Source of the DNA: Empedobacter sedimenti
GTDB lineage: Bacteria; Bacteroidota; Bacteroidia; Flavobacteriales; Weeksellaceae
Reading direction: 5' to 3'
Length of the DNA stretch: 64,000 nt
Assembly (NCBI RefSeq): GCF_030005555.1
Contig: NZ_JASCQG010000011.1
Location: forward strand, 62,001 to 126,000
Shown here: positions 8,044 to 15,394 of the stretch, in pieces
How the letters are laid out: every line of letters starts with the position of its first letter
Position numbering within the stretch: position 1 is the first letter of the stretch
Position numbers and translations under genes: made by a program
The notes under the pieces: model-generated
What the model was told of the DNA's origin: nothing
The model's input: the letters and a program-made list of their open reading frames with translations, nothing else
The model's database searches: none

Positions 8044-8532
8044 TTATTTCAAATCTTTAAAAAGTTGATTAACTTCAACAGATCCTTTTTTTATCGTAAC
8101 TAAGTTTTTGTCTTTGTCAAATAAATAAAAGGTAGGAATTGATGTTGGTTGAAATATAGGACCAAATTCGTAATTAGAGTCAAATAATAATTCTACATTT
8201 TTATTGTCTACAAATTTTGGTGCATTTGATTTTAGAAATGGTAAAACTTCTTCAGCTTTGTATTCAGAAACTAACAAAATTTGAGTGTTTTTTAAATGTT
8301 CCTCGTAATTATTACTCAAATGATTCAATGCTAATTGGCAGTGGATACATGTTGGAGAATATAATACGATAAGTGTTTGTTTTCCTTTTTTGATATCTTT
8401 GGAACTGAAAATTCCGTCCGATTGCATTTTAACAAAAGAAAACTCTGGAATAGATTTTAATGTATTTTCAGTTTGTGCAAAAGTAAAAACAGTAAAAAGT
8501 AGTATAAATAAAGAAGATAGTTTTGTTTTCAT
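8044..8532 (-). CDS. Exported thioredoxin-like protein (redoxin/TlpA type)
   Basis: 162 residues. An N-terminal signal peptide (SSLFILLFTVFTFAQ) directs export. The mature part is a thioredoxin fold with the motif SPTCIHCQLAL, a CxxC redox centre, and the cis-Pro region TSIPTFYLFD near the C-terminus. Such proteins transfer reducing or oxidising equivalents to envelope proteins; the partner is not identifiable here. It lies downstream of the TonB receptor on the same strand, but a hairpin between them (8578-8609) suggests separate transcripts. The domain is short, without the N-terminal DUF4369 seen in many Bacteroidota TlpA relatives. Confidence 0.85.
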   Translation of the reverse strand: MKTKLSSLFILLFTVFTFAQTENTLKSIPEFSFVKMQSDGIFSSKDIKKGKQTLIVLYSPTCIHCQLALNHLSNNYEEHLKNTQILLVSEYKAEEVLPFLKSNAPKFVDNKNVELLFDSNYEFGPIFQPTSIPTFYLFDKDKNLVTIKKGSVEVNQLFKDLK

Positions 8533-8577
8533 GTTTTATTTCAAATTTTATCGAAAGTTAGTTTAAATCTATAAATA

Positions 8578-8609
8578 ATAAAAGCGACAGTTTAAAACTA
8601 TCGCTTTTA
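8578..8609. terminator. Terminator of the TonB receptor gene
   Basis: Stem TAAAAGCGA(C)AG / CT(A)TCGCTTTTA around a 7-nt loop TTTAAAA, followed on the minus strand by a T-rich stretch. It lies between the receptor stop and the thioredoxin-like start. Confidence 0.65.
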
Positions 8610-8650
8610 TATTTAAATGCTAAAAAATATGTTTTAGAAATTGAGGATGG

Positions 8651-10873
8651 TTAAAATTTAAATACTACTTGTCCTGCCATGTTAAATGGATCTATTTGAT
8701 TGATGTATCCACCTCTGTAGTATGAGTTATACCCGATTTCGTCAGTTATGTTATTAAAGAATAAACGGAAATCGAATTTCTTTGTAGTATATCCAATTTG
8801 TGCATTAAGCGTTGTATATTCTGGCATTAAGAAAGGAGCTTGTCCATTCATTACATTTCCATGTGCATCTTTTGTTGTGCTTCTATCATTAACAGGTCGT
8901 GATCCAACATAATAAAGACCACTTGAAATAGATAATCCATCAATAAAAGTGTTTGTTTTCTGGAATTTATATTGTACCCATGCATTAGCTGTATTTCGAG
9001 GAGCATTCATTGGGCGAGAACCATCTACATAAGAAGGAGAACCTTGGTATTGTGTGTCTAAATAAGAGTAACCAAGCATTACTTGAACATTAGGTAAAGG
9101 ACGCCCTGTTACTTCTAATTCTATTCCTTTACGTTTTAAATCTCCTGCTAGTTGATATAACCCAGTTCGTGTATTTCCATTTACAATTTCATACGCAAAG
9201 TTCTCGTTAACCATATCGAAGTATGTAACATTTGCTCTAAGTCTGTCATTAAACCAATCTGTTTTAATACCAGTTTCAAATTGTTTTGTACGAGAAGTTC
9301 CAACTGTTCCTCCACCTTGTAAAGGATTTGAAGCAGAACGTAAAGATGATGTTGTTGTATATGATCCAAATAAATTAATATTTTTAATAGGAGAAACCAT
9401 TAATCCAATCATAGGATCTAAAATATCTTTTGAATTTACACCAGAATATGACCATCTCAAAGCTCCAACAACTTTTACATAATCTGTAATATTAAGATGG
9501 TGTTGAGTCATAAATCCGTAGTAATAACCATTATCAAGAGGACTTGATGTATTGATTTTTAATTGAGAAAAATCAAAATTATTAGGTAATTTATTATTGA
9601 TATTTTGTAGTACATTAATAGGTTCTTCTACCACAGGAATAGTAGATGTCATAATAGGATTACCATCTTTATCTTTTCTTCCTGAATCGATTTGTGCGCT
9701 ACGAGAATCTACACGATAAGTTGTATAATCATAACCAGCTTGCCAACTCCATTTTAGAATTCCAGCTTGAAAATCTTTTCCCATTACATCAATTTGAATT
9801 GTTGTATTTCTATCATTTCTAGTAGAATGTCCTAATGATCTAGTTCTTAAAGAGTAATCGGTTACATTTCCTGCTTTGTCTTTTATTGTAGCTAATGAAG
9901 TGCTCTGTTGATCTCTATCATTAATAGAACCATAATATGCAGCACGTACACTAATCTTATCAGTTAATTGACGAGTAGCACGTAATGAGTATGTTGTTGC
10001 TTCACTTTTATCAAAGTCAGTATCAAAACCTAAGAAGCGATGTCCCATATTAGCTAATGCTTGCGTGAAGTCATTATTTAAATTTACTGTACCTGCATCA
10101 GGAACACCTTCAAAATTTAAATAATCCATTTCTGCAATAATTTCAGTTTTATCATCAGGTCTCCAAGCAAGAGAAGGTTGAATATAGAATCTTTTATTGT
10201 TTACAACATCTCTATAACTATCACCTTGTTGATATGCACCATTTAGACGAAATGCAAAGGTTTTAGCATTATCAATTACGCGTTGAACATCAAAAGTTGT
10301 ACGAACTTGATTCCAAGACCCTACACGTAAACCTATATTTCCAGCATTTATAAAACGAGGCGTTTTTGTAGCTAAATTAATTACACCACCTGCAGAACCT
10401 AGACTGTTTCCAACTCCTTGAGTAATTGCAGCAGATCCTTTGATGACCTGTATAGACTCTATTCCCTGCATATCAGCTATTGCGCCAGCAGTTCTAAAAT
10501 CTGAATCTTGTCTAACTCCATTTCTTAAGACTGGAGTTCCTCTATATCCACGAATTGACATAGATTCTCTATTTCCTCCGTAAGAACCGAATAAAGTAAC
10601 ACCAGGGACATTACGAGCTGCGTCTGTAATGGTTAGAGCTCCTTGTTCTTCAATTAGTTTTTCTGAAATTGTAGATATAGTTTGTATTTGTTGATTTGGC
10701 GAAACAGGAAAACGGGTAATAGCTTCTAACCCTCTTTGTTTTTTATTTCGGTCTCCAAAAATTTCAACTTCTTGTAAATTATTAATCGAATCCTTTTTAT
10801 GATCTTCTTGTCCAAAAGCTTGAGAAAAGCTTAATAGAGTAATAGTGGCAAGAAATAGAGTATTCTTTTTCAT
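8651..10873 (-). CDS. TonB-dependent siderophore-type outer membrane receptor
   Basis: 740-residue receptor. Signal peptide about 1-21 (ending QAFGQ). A plug domain (about 60-190) contains TDAARNVPGVTLFGSYGG, SIRGYRGTPVLRNGVRQD and IQVIKGSAAITQGVG. A 22-strand-type beta-barrel follows and ends in the typical aromatic C-terminus (VVFKF). The overall pattern is that of FhuA/FecA-type ferric-siderophore receptors rather than SusC, because there is no N-terminal carboxypeptidase-like domain. The ligand cannot be read from sequence. A -7 box lies 38 nt upstream of the ATG; no Fur-box-like palindrome was recognised by eye. It is monocistronic, flanked by hairpins on both sides. Confidence 0.93.
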   Translation of the reverse strand: MKKNTLFLATITLLSFSQAFGQEDHKKDSINNLQEVEIFGDRNKKQRGLEAITRFPVSPNQQIQTISTISEKLIEEQGALTITDAARNVPGVTLFGSYGGNRESMSIRGYRGTPVLRNGVRQDSDFRTAGAIADMQGIESIQVIKGSAAITQGVGNSLGSAGGVINLATKTPRFINAGNIGLRVGSWNQVRTTFDVQRVIDNAKTFAFRLNGAYQQGDSYRDVVNNKRFYIQPSLAWRPDDKTEIIAEMDYLNFEGVPDAGTVNLNNDFTQALANMGHRFLGFDTDFDKSEATTYSLRATRQLTDKISVRAAYYGSINDRDQQSTSLATIKDKAGNVTDYSLRTRSLGHSTRNDRNTTIQIDVMGKDFQAGILKWSWQAGYDYTTYRVDSRSAQIDSGRKDKDGNPIMTSTIPVVEEPINVLQNINNKLPNNFDFSQLKINTSSPLDNGYYYGFMTQHHLNITDYVKVVGALRWSYSGVNSKDILDPMIGLMVSPIKNINLFGSYTTTSSLRSASNPLQGGGTVGTSRTKQFETGIKTDWFNDRLRANVTYFDMVNENFAYEIVNGNTRTGLYQLAGDLKRKGIELEVTGRPLPNVQVMLGYSYLDTQYQGSPSYVDGSRPMNAPRNTANAWVQYKFQKTNTFIDGLSISSGLYYVGSRPVNDRSTTKDAHGNVMNGQAPFLMPEYTTLNAQIGYTTKKFDFRLFFNNITDEIGYNSYYRGGYINQIDPFNMAGQVVFKF

Positions 10874-10910
10874 ATGTTATCTGTATTTATTCTAAATAAA
10901 ATTAATACTG

Positions 10911-10918
10911 CAAATTTA
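10911..10918 (-). promoter_or_regulatory. Probable -7 box (TAAATTTG) of the TonB receptor gene
   Basis: TAAATTTG on the minus strand fits TAnnTTTG; the start codon is 37 nt downstream. A -33 TTG was not seen at the normal distance. Confidence 0.4.
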
Positions 10919-10945
10919 ATTAGACTTATTATAAATAAAAAAAAT

Positions 10946-10976
10946 ATCGGCTGATAGATATCATCTATGAGCCGAT
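10946..10976. terminator. Terminator downstream of rsmD
   Basis: A 14-bp stem with one mismatch (ATCGGCTGATAGAT / ATCTATGAGCCGAT) around a 3-nt loop, preceded on the plus strand by A9 that gives a U-run in the minus-strand transcript. It ends the DUF3822-rsmD unit. Confidence 0.8.
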
Positions 10977-11005
10977 TTGGTTAATTTATATTGTTAAAAA
11001 CAGTT

Positions 11006-11548
11006 TTACTCGAAAAAAGAGAAGTGTACGTTTCCGTATTTCTTATGTTGTACGAAGTTTGGATGATCGTCAAAAGAAATACTTGATGGATGTTCTAAAA
11101 TAAAGTTTCCACCTTCATCTAGCCATTGATTAGTAAAGATAAGTTCAACAATTTTTTTGTAAGATTCCACTTCCATATCATAAGGAGGATCAGCAAAAAT
11201 AATATCAAACTTTTTTGTTGGCTGTTTGTCTAAGTATTTTAGTACATCATTTTTTACAGTTGTAATGATGTCGTCCAACTTTAATTGTTGTGCTGTTTCG
11301 TCTAAAAATTTTATACAACCATAGTAATTATCAACCGATGTTACTTTTTTAGCTCCACGAGAAGCAAATTCTAACGAAATTCCTCCAATACCAGAGAATA
11401 AATCTAATACTGTGATTTCATCAAAATACCATTCGTTGTTAAGAATATTGAATAATGCTTCTTTAGCAAAATCTGTAGTTGGGCGCACCGGTAAATTGTT
11501 TGGTGCGGTAATTCGTCTTCCTTTTAATGTTCCTGAAATAATTCGCAT
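11006..11548 (-). CDS. rsmD: 16S rRNA (guanine(966)-N(2))-methyltransferase RsmD
   Basis: 180 residues, the usual RsmD length. The start MRIISGTLKGRRI is the conserved N-terminus (xRIIxGxxxGRxI). SAM-binding motif I VLDLFSGIGGISLEFASRGA lies near 64-83, and the catalytic DPPY motif (FADPPYD) near 139-145. RsmD methylates G966 of 16S rRNA (E. coli numbering) during 30S assembly. Its ATG lies inside the 3' end of the DUF3822 gene (25-nt overlap), indicating translational coupling; this pairing is common in Bacteroidota. Confidence 0.95.
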   Translation of the reverse strand: MRIISGTLKGRRITAPNNLPVRPTTDFAKEALFNILNNEWYFDEITVLDLFSGIGGISLEFASRGAKKVTSVDNYYGCIKFLDETAQQLKLDDIITTVKNDVLKYLDKQPTKKFDIIFADPPYDMEVESYKKIVELIFTNQWLDEGGNFILEHPSSISFDDHPNFVQHKKYGNVHFSFFE

Positions 11549-12315
11549 TCGAATAATTTATATAATGTAAAATATTGCCCAAGTTGTTTGTCATCTTCAT
11601 TAAAAGAAATGTTTCTGACATACTTTTTCAAGGTTTCATAATAGTTAGGAGAGTTTAGTAAATCTCCAAAAGCATAAAGTGAAACGGTGTTTGGACTAAT
11701 ATTTAATTGATTTAATGTATACAAAATGTAAAACAAAAAGTCTTCTTTCGTTTTTGTTTCAAATAGATTATAAAAAATAAATTCTCCATTGCTTAACACA
11801 CAAACTTCTAATTTTTGATGCATTAAATTGATATAAATTTCATCGTTCTTAGAATTAATCATTCCATAATCAACCAAAAATTTGCCCGAATGATACAAAC
11901 GTGCATTCTGCAAATTTGGTAACGAAAGCAAAATATCTTTTAGCGGATAATGAATATTGTAAACAATAGATGCGTCAACACTTTCCAAAGGACAATCAAT
12001 AGCCAATTTTATAGGATTGTAATTGGATATAGATAATAAATCTTTCATTGGTTGGTGCAAAAACTGATTTGGAACAACATTAATTGATGTCGATAAAAAA
12101 CAAATGTGCACAAAATCATATTCTTGTAACAAAGTCAAATTAGAACGTAATTCATGCTCAATCTCAATTTCCGTTTTGTTAAGATTTGTAAAATCCACAG
12201 AATAGTCATACACATCCGAATACGAAGTTGATTCTCCGTCGGTTGTTTTGGTAATATAACTAAGCATATCGTGAGATAGTAAAATCGCTAACGAACGTTG
12301 AGTTGTTTTTGACAT
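11524..12315 (-). CDS. DUF3822 family protein
   Basis: 263 residues, no signal peptide. The start SLAILLSHDMLSYIT and the middle IDCPLESVDASIVYNI, together with the position immediately before rsmD, fit the DUF3822 family, which is restricted to Bacteroidota. The fold of this family is reported to resemble actin/ASKHA-like ATPases; I can see beta-rich segments compatible with that but no clear phosphate-binding motif. The function is unknown; coupling with rsmD suggests a link to rRNA modification or ribosome assembly, which is inference. Confidence 0.8.
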   Translation of the reverse strand: MSKTTQRSLAILLSHDMLSYITKTTDGESTSYSDVYDYSVDFTNLNKTEIEIEHELRSNLTLLQEYDFVHICFLSTSINVVPNQFLHQPMKDLLSISNYNPIKLAIDCPLESVDASIVYNIHYPLKDILLSLPNLQNARLYHSGKFLVDYGMINSKNDEIYINLMHQKLEVCVLSNGEFIFYNLFETKTKEDFLFYILYTLNQLNISPNTVSLYAFGDLLNSPNYYETLKKYVRNISFNEDDKQLGQYFTLYKLFECELFQEH

Positions 12316-12325
12316 AAATTTTTCT

Positions 12326-12412
12326 TTATCCTTGAATTTTTAACTCGCTGATTAAGATGTATATTAATCCTAATGAAATCAAAAATAACAAAATTTTGAA
12401 AGCAATCTTCAT
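12326..12412 (-). CDS. Candidate small membrane protein of 28 residues
   Basis: An ATG at 12412 opens a 28-codon frame ending in TAA, 10 nt upstream of the DUF3822 ATG on the same strand. The product, MKIAFKILLFLISLGLIYIL followed by ISELKIQG, is a single predicted transmembrane helix with a Lys-containing N-terminus and a short polar tail, a typical membrane microprotein layout. A TATCTTTA element (one mismatch to TAnnTTTG) lies about 25 nt upstream of the ATG. It would be the first gene of the DUF3822-rsmD unit. An AT-rich chance frame cannot be excluded; conservation at this locus would decide. Confidence 0.35.
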   Translation of the reverse strand: MKIAFKILLFLISLGLIYILISELKIQG

Positions 12413-12482
12413 ACAGAAAATTTATTTTGGTAAAGATAGTACTTTAATATTTAGAATTAAATTTCTCTCGAATTGATAATTA

Positions 12483-13079
12483 TTAAAAATTACGATAGAT
12501 TAAATATAAAGAATAGAATAGATTTTCTCTAAAAATAAACTTCAGTTTTTCTTTCGTAGAAACAATTTTTGTTGTTTTAGTTGGCGAGCTAAAACCTTTG
12601 ATATGATTATCTTTTGTCAATATCATTGCTCTTTTCATGTGCAAAGGATCGCTGACAATCAGAGCAGTTTTGTAGTTCAACGAATCCATAATTGGTTTAG
12701 AGAATTTCAAATTTTCATCAGTAATAGTAGATTTTTCTTCAATATAAATGTCATTTATGTTCACGTTTTGCTGAATTGCATATTTTTTTGCTACTTCTGA
12801 TTCCGAATAATTTTTACCTTCTGCTTTTCCGCCTGTAAAAATTATTTTTTTGACATATCCTTTTTTATATAACCAAATAGAATGATTGATTCTTTCTCTA
12901 AAAATTGGTGATGGCTTATCCTTCCAAATTCCAGCACCAAGTACAATGGCGACATCACTTTTTTGTGTTTCATTTTTAGAACTAAATGTATAAATAGAGA
13001 TTAAATTATAGAAGAAAAAGAGTGTAAGAACAAGAAATATCCATTTAATGATAGATTTAGGTGAAATTAGTTTTTTCAT
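12483..13079 (-). CDS. ElyC/SanA/YdcF family membrane protein (DUF218)
   Basis: 198 residues. One N-terminal transmembrane segment (about 11-30, WIFLVLTLFFFYNLISIYTF) anchors a DUF218 domain. Family motifs are VAIVLGAGIWKDKPSPIF, RINHSIWLYKKGYVKKIIFTGG, the acidic SESEVAKKYA and IVSDPLHMKRAM. SanA and ElyC in E. coli affect envelope integrity and peptidoglycan/lipid carrier metabolism; the biochemical activity is unsettled. It is divergent from kdsB with only about 34 nt between starts, so the two promoters overlap. Confidence 0.85.
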   Translation of the reverse strand: MKKLISPKSIIKWIFLVLTLFFFYNLISIYTFSSKNETQKSDVAIVLGAGIWKDKPSPIFRERINHSIWLYKKGYVKKIIFTGGKAEGKNYSESEVAKKYAIQQNVNINDIYIEEKSTITDENLKFSKPIMDSLNYKTALIVSDPLHMKRAMILTKDNHIKGFSSPTKTTKIVSTKEKLKFIFRENLFYSLYLIYRNF

Positions 13080-13113
13080 TCTTTAAATTTACAGAAATTT
13101 GAAATTAAAAATT

Positions 13114-13854
13114 GTGAAAAAAATAGCCGTAATTCCAGCTCGTTATGCAGCAACACGTTTTCCTGGTAAGTTAATGCAACAACTGGGCGATAAAACTGTG
13201 ATAAGGATGACGTACGAAAATGTTGTAGCAACCTACTTGTTTGATGATGTTTTTGTGGTAACAGATTCTGATTTGATTTTTGAAGAAATTGTTTCGAACA
13301 ACGGAAAAGCAATTATGAGTATCAAAGATCACGAAACAGGAAGCGATCGAATTGCAGAAGCTATCCAAAATATAGAATGTGATATCATATTAAATGTGCA
13401 AGGTGATGAACCGTTTGTAAACGAAAAAGCATTGGCAGATATTTTATCCTCTTTTGAAGGTGAAATGGGAAAAACGGTTGATGTTGCAACTTTGAAAGAA
13501 TCTATTTCTGAATCGGAAGATATTAACAATCCTAATTTTGTGAAAGTTGTAACAGATATCAATGATTTTGCACTTTATTTCTCTCGCTCTCCAATTCCGT
13601 TTGCTCGTGAAACCAATTTTACTCCAAACTATTTTCGTCATTTAGGGATCTATGCATTTAGGAAAGAAGCTTTGTTAAAGTTTTCTACATTAAGTATGCG
13701 TCAAAATGAAAAAGCAGAGAAATTGGAACAATTACGTTACTTAGAATATGGTATGAAAATTAAAGTTATTGAAACGCAATCAATAGGAGTAGGAATTGAT
13801 ACTCCGGAAGATTTGGAGCGTGCAAAAAAATATTTATCCAATATTGTGAAATAA
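13114..13854 (+). CDS. kdsB: 3-deoxy-manno-octulosonate cytidylyltransferase
   Basis: Activates Kdo as CMP-Kdo for lipid A/LPS inner core synthesis in the cytoplasm. I chose the GTG at 13114, giving [20 protein letters not shown], the conserved KdsB N-terminus; a TTG at 13099 would add five residues. The nucleotide-binding motif ([12 protein letters not shown]) is followed by IVLN-type NVQGDEPFV near 95-103, RSPIPFAR near 155-162 and a [14 protein letters not shown]-terminus. Length (246) matches the family. It indicates a Kdo-containing LPS or LOS. It is divergent from the ElyC-like gene. Confidence 0.95.
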   Translation: MKKIAVIPARYAATRFPGKLMQQLGDKTVIRMTYENVVATYLFDDVFVVTDSDLIFEEIVSNNGKAIMSIKDHETGSDRIAEAIQNIECDIILNVQGDEPFVNEKALADILSSFEGEMGKTVDVATLKESISESEDINNPNFVKVVTDINDFALYFSRSPIPFARETNFTPNYFRHLGIYAFRKEALLKFSTLSMRQNEKAEKLEQLRYLEYGMKIKVIETQSIGVGIDTPEDLERAKKYLSNIVK

Positions 13855-13877
13855 CATTTTGCAATTGATTTATGAAT

Positions 13878-13885
13878 TACATTTG
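13878..13885 (+). promoter_or_regulatory. Probable -7 box (TACATTTG) of the HNH/NUMOD4-like gene
   Basis: TACATTTG fits TAnnTTTG, and a TTTG lies 16 nt upstream (13858-13861). The ATG at 14004 is about 118 nt downstream, so this gene would have a longer leader than its neighbours. Confidence 0.4.
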
Positions 13886-14003
13886 CGCTCTAAACTAAAC
13901 TACATAATCAATGATAATGAAATCTTTAAGTTAAAAAAAGCTTAATTGGATATTTCGGTATGAATGTTGTTGTAAAATGAAGAAGTAAGTTAAAATAGTG
14001 ATT

Positions 14004-14555
14004 ATGAGTGATTCATGGAAAGAATACGGAGCTGAAGGTCTTATAGAAAAAAGATCTTTTTTAGTCTCAAAAGATGGTTTAGTAAAAAAACTCTATACTG
14101 GACAAGATAAATATAAAATTTTAGAAGGAGCAATTAACAATGGTTATCGTGCAATTTGGGTAACAAAAGCTGACGGAAAAAGAACAGCTAAGTATGTACA
14201 CAAAATGATTGCAGAAACTTTTTTGCCAAATCCAGCTAATAAAGAGTATGTTGTTCACTTGGATCATAACAAACTGAATAACGTGGCTGATAATCTGCAA
14301 TGGGCAACATTGGAAGAGTGGAAAGAGCACAACAAAGATTTGTTTAGAATGATGAAGGGACGTTCTCGTTTAGATAGCATTCCGAATAGCAAATTAACAG
14401 AAGCGCAAGTTGTTCGTCTGAAAAAGAAATTATTGGATCCAAATAGAAAAACAAAAATTTCGACTTTAGCAAAGCAGTTTAATATCTCTCAAGGACAAGT
14501 TTATCGTATTTTAAGAGGAGAAAACTGGGCGCATATAGAAGTTAAAAAAGATTAA
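14004..14555 (+). CDS. HNH/NUMOD4-like endonuclease-type protein with C-terminal helix-turn-helix
   Basis: 183 residues from the ATG at 14004 (a GTG 6 nt upstream is also possible). The N-terminal region (about 1-50) resembles a NUMOD4 motif. The HNH_3-type core runs from YVHKMIAETFLPNPANKEY into LDHNKLNNVADNLQWAT (about residues 64-108). The C-terminus has SKLTEAQVVRLKKKLL and a DNA-binding helix-turn-helix, STLAKQFNISQGQVYRILRG (about 128-175). Such proteins are related to phage and intron homing endonucleases, but no intron, intein or phage gene is visible around it. It may be a domesticated nuclease or a DNA-binding regulator. It is single-copy here, between kdsB and a LolA-like gene. Confidence 0.75.
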   Translation: MSDSWKEYGAEGLIEKRSFLVSKDGLVKKLYTGQDKYKILEGAINNGYRAIWVTKADGKRTAKYVHKMIAETFLPNPANKEYVVHLDHNKLNNVADNLQWATLEEWKEHNKDLFRMMKGRSRLDSIPNSKLTEAQVVRLKKKLLDPNRKTKISTLAKQFNISQGQVYRILRGENWAHIEVKKD

Positions 14556-14586
14556 AACCCACTATTTTCTACAGAACACATAAAAT

Positions 14587-14594
14587 TACTTTTG
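14587..14594 (+). promoter_or_regulatory. Probable -7 box (TACTTTTG) of the LolA-like gene
   Basis: TACTTTTG fits TAnnTTTG, 36 nt before the chosen ATG at 14631. Its position within the upstream extension of the reading frame supports the later start. Confidence 0.4.
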
Positions 14595-14630
14595 TATATT
14601 GTTCAGCCAAATCATATACAAAAAGGGTTT

Positions 14631-15290
14631 ATGTCGAAAATAAAATTGAGTGTGTTGGTTTTATCACTGTTTTCTGTAGCAGCTTTTGGGCAAAATGCAG
14701 AAAAGATAATAGAAACACATATTCAGAAAACAGGAGGAGAAGCAGCTTGGAATAATTTGAATAGTATCATTCTGAAAGGAGAAGCAATCATTAATGTTGG
14801 AGATTCTTACTCTATGGTTGTTTATCATCAAAGACCTTACAATAAAAAAGTAGTTTTTATTATGAATGGTAAGGAAATTTTGAACGAAGGATATGATGGT
14901 AAAAATGGATGGACATACAGCGAAGTTGCTAAGAAAAATGTTGTAGTGCCAGATTATAAACCAGATGCATTCGACTCTGATGTTTTGAAATATCAACAAA
15001 AAGGATTTAAAGTAAAATACGTAGGCGTTGATCCAAAAAACAACTGTTATAAGGTTGAATTAACAAAAAATGCAAACTCTACACTCTATTGCTTTGATAA
15101 AAACTCTTATGAAATAGTGATGGAAAAAAACAAAGAAGAAACTTTGTATTATTCTAATTTCAAGAGTTTTAATGGATTGTCTTTCGCAACAAAAGTTGTA
15201 GGTAAACCTACAGATGGTGGCGAATACATTATCAAGTTTAATGATATAAAAATCAATCCAGCTATTGATAAGAAAAATTTTAAATTCTAA
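14631..15290 (+). CDS. Secreted outer-membrane-lipoprotein-sorting (LolA/LolB-like) protein
   Basis: 219 residues from ATG 14631, chosen because it puts the signal peptide (KIKLSVLVLSLFSVAAFGQ) at the N-terminus. The mature protein reads as a half-barrel: ETHIQKTGGEAAWNNLNSI, GKNGWTYSEVAKK, then CFDKNSYEIVME and FNDIKINPAIDKKNFKF at the end. This layout (substrate-binding strands ending in IKINPxIDxxxF) is typical of Bacteroidota proteins annotated as outer membrane lipoprotein-sorting protein. The role as a lipoprotein carrier is inferred from family resemblance only. It has its own -7 box and a downstream hairpin. Confidence 0.75.
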   Translation: MSKIKLSVLVLSLFSVAAFGQNAEKIIETHIQKTGGEAAWNNLNSIILKGEAIINVGDSYSMVVYHQRPYNKKVVFIMNGKEILNEGYDGKNGWTYSEVAKKNVVVPDYKPDAFDSDVLKYQQKGFKVKYVGVDPKNNCYKVELTKNANSTLYCFDKNSYEIVMEKNKEETLYYSNFKSFNGLSFATKVVGKPTDGGEYIIKFNDIKINPAIDKKNFKF

Positions 15291-15295
15291 CATAT

Positions 15296-15325
15296 AAAGT
15301 GATTCCAAAAGAATCACTTTTTTAT
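15296..15325. terminator. Terminator after the LolA-like gene
   Basis: A 10-bp perfect stem AAAGTGATTC / GAATCACTTT with a CAAAA loop followed by a T-run. Confidence 0.85.
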
Positions 15326-15362
15326 TTCTAGTAATTTATACAACTTAGACCGATAAGTTTTT

Positions 15363-15370
15363 TACTTTTG
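15363..15370 (+). promoter_or_regulatory. Probable -7 box (TACTTTTG) before the PF10136 gene
   Basis: TACTTTTG fits TAnnTTTG and lies 24 nt before the ATG at 15395. It probably drives the run of genes to 21325. Confidence 0.4.
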
Positions 15371-15394
15371 TACACAGAATGAAGAAATTAAAAT

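Noticed and set aside
14664-14999. 111-codon minus-strand frame opposite the LolA-like gene
   Set aside because: Antisense to a supported secreted protein gene; no promoter or motif.
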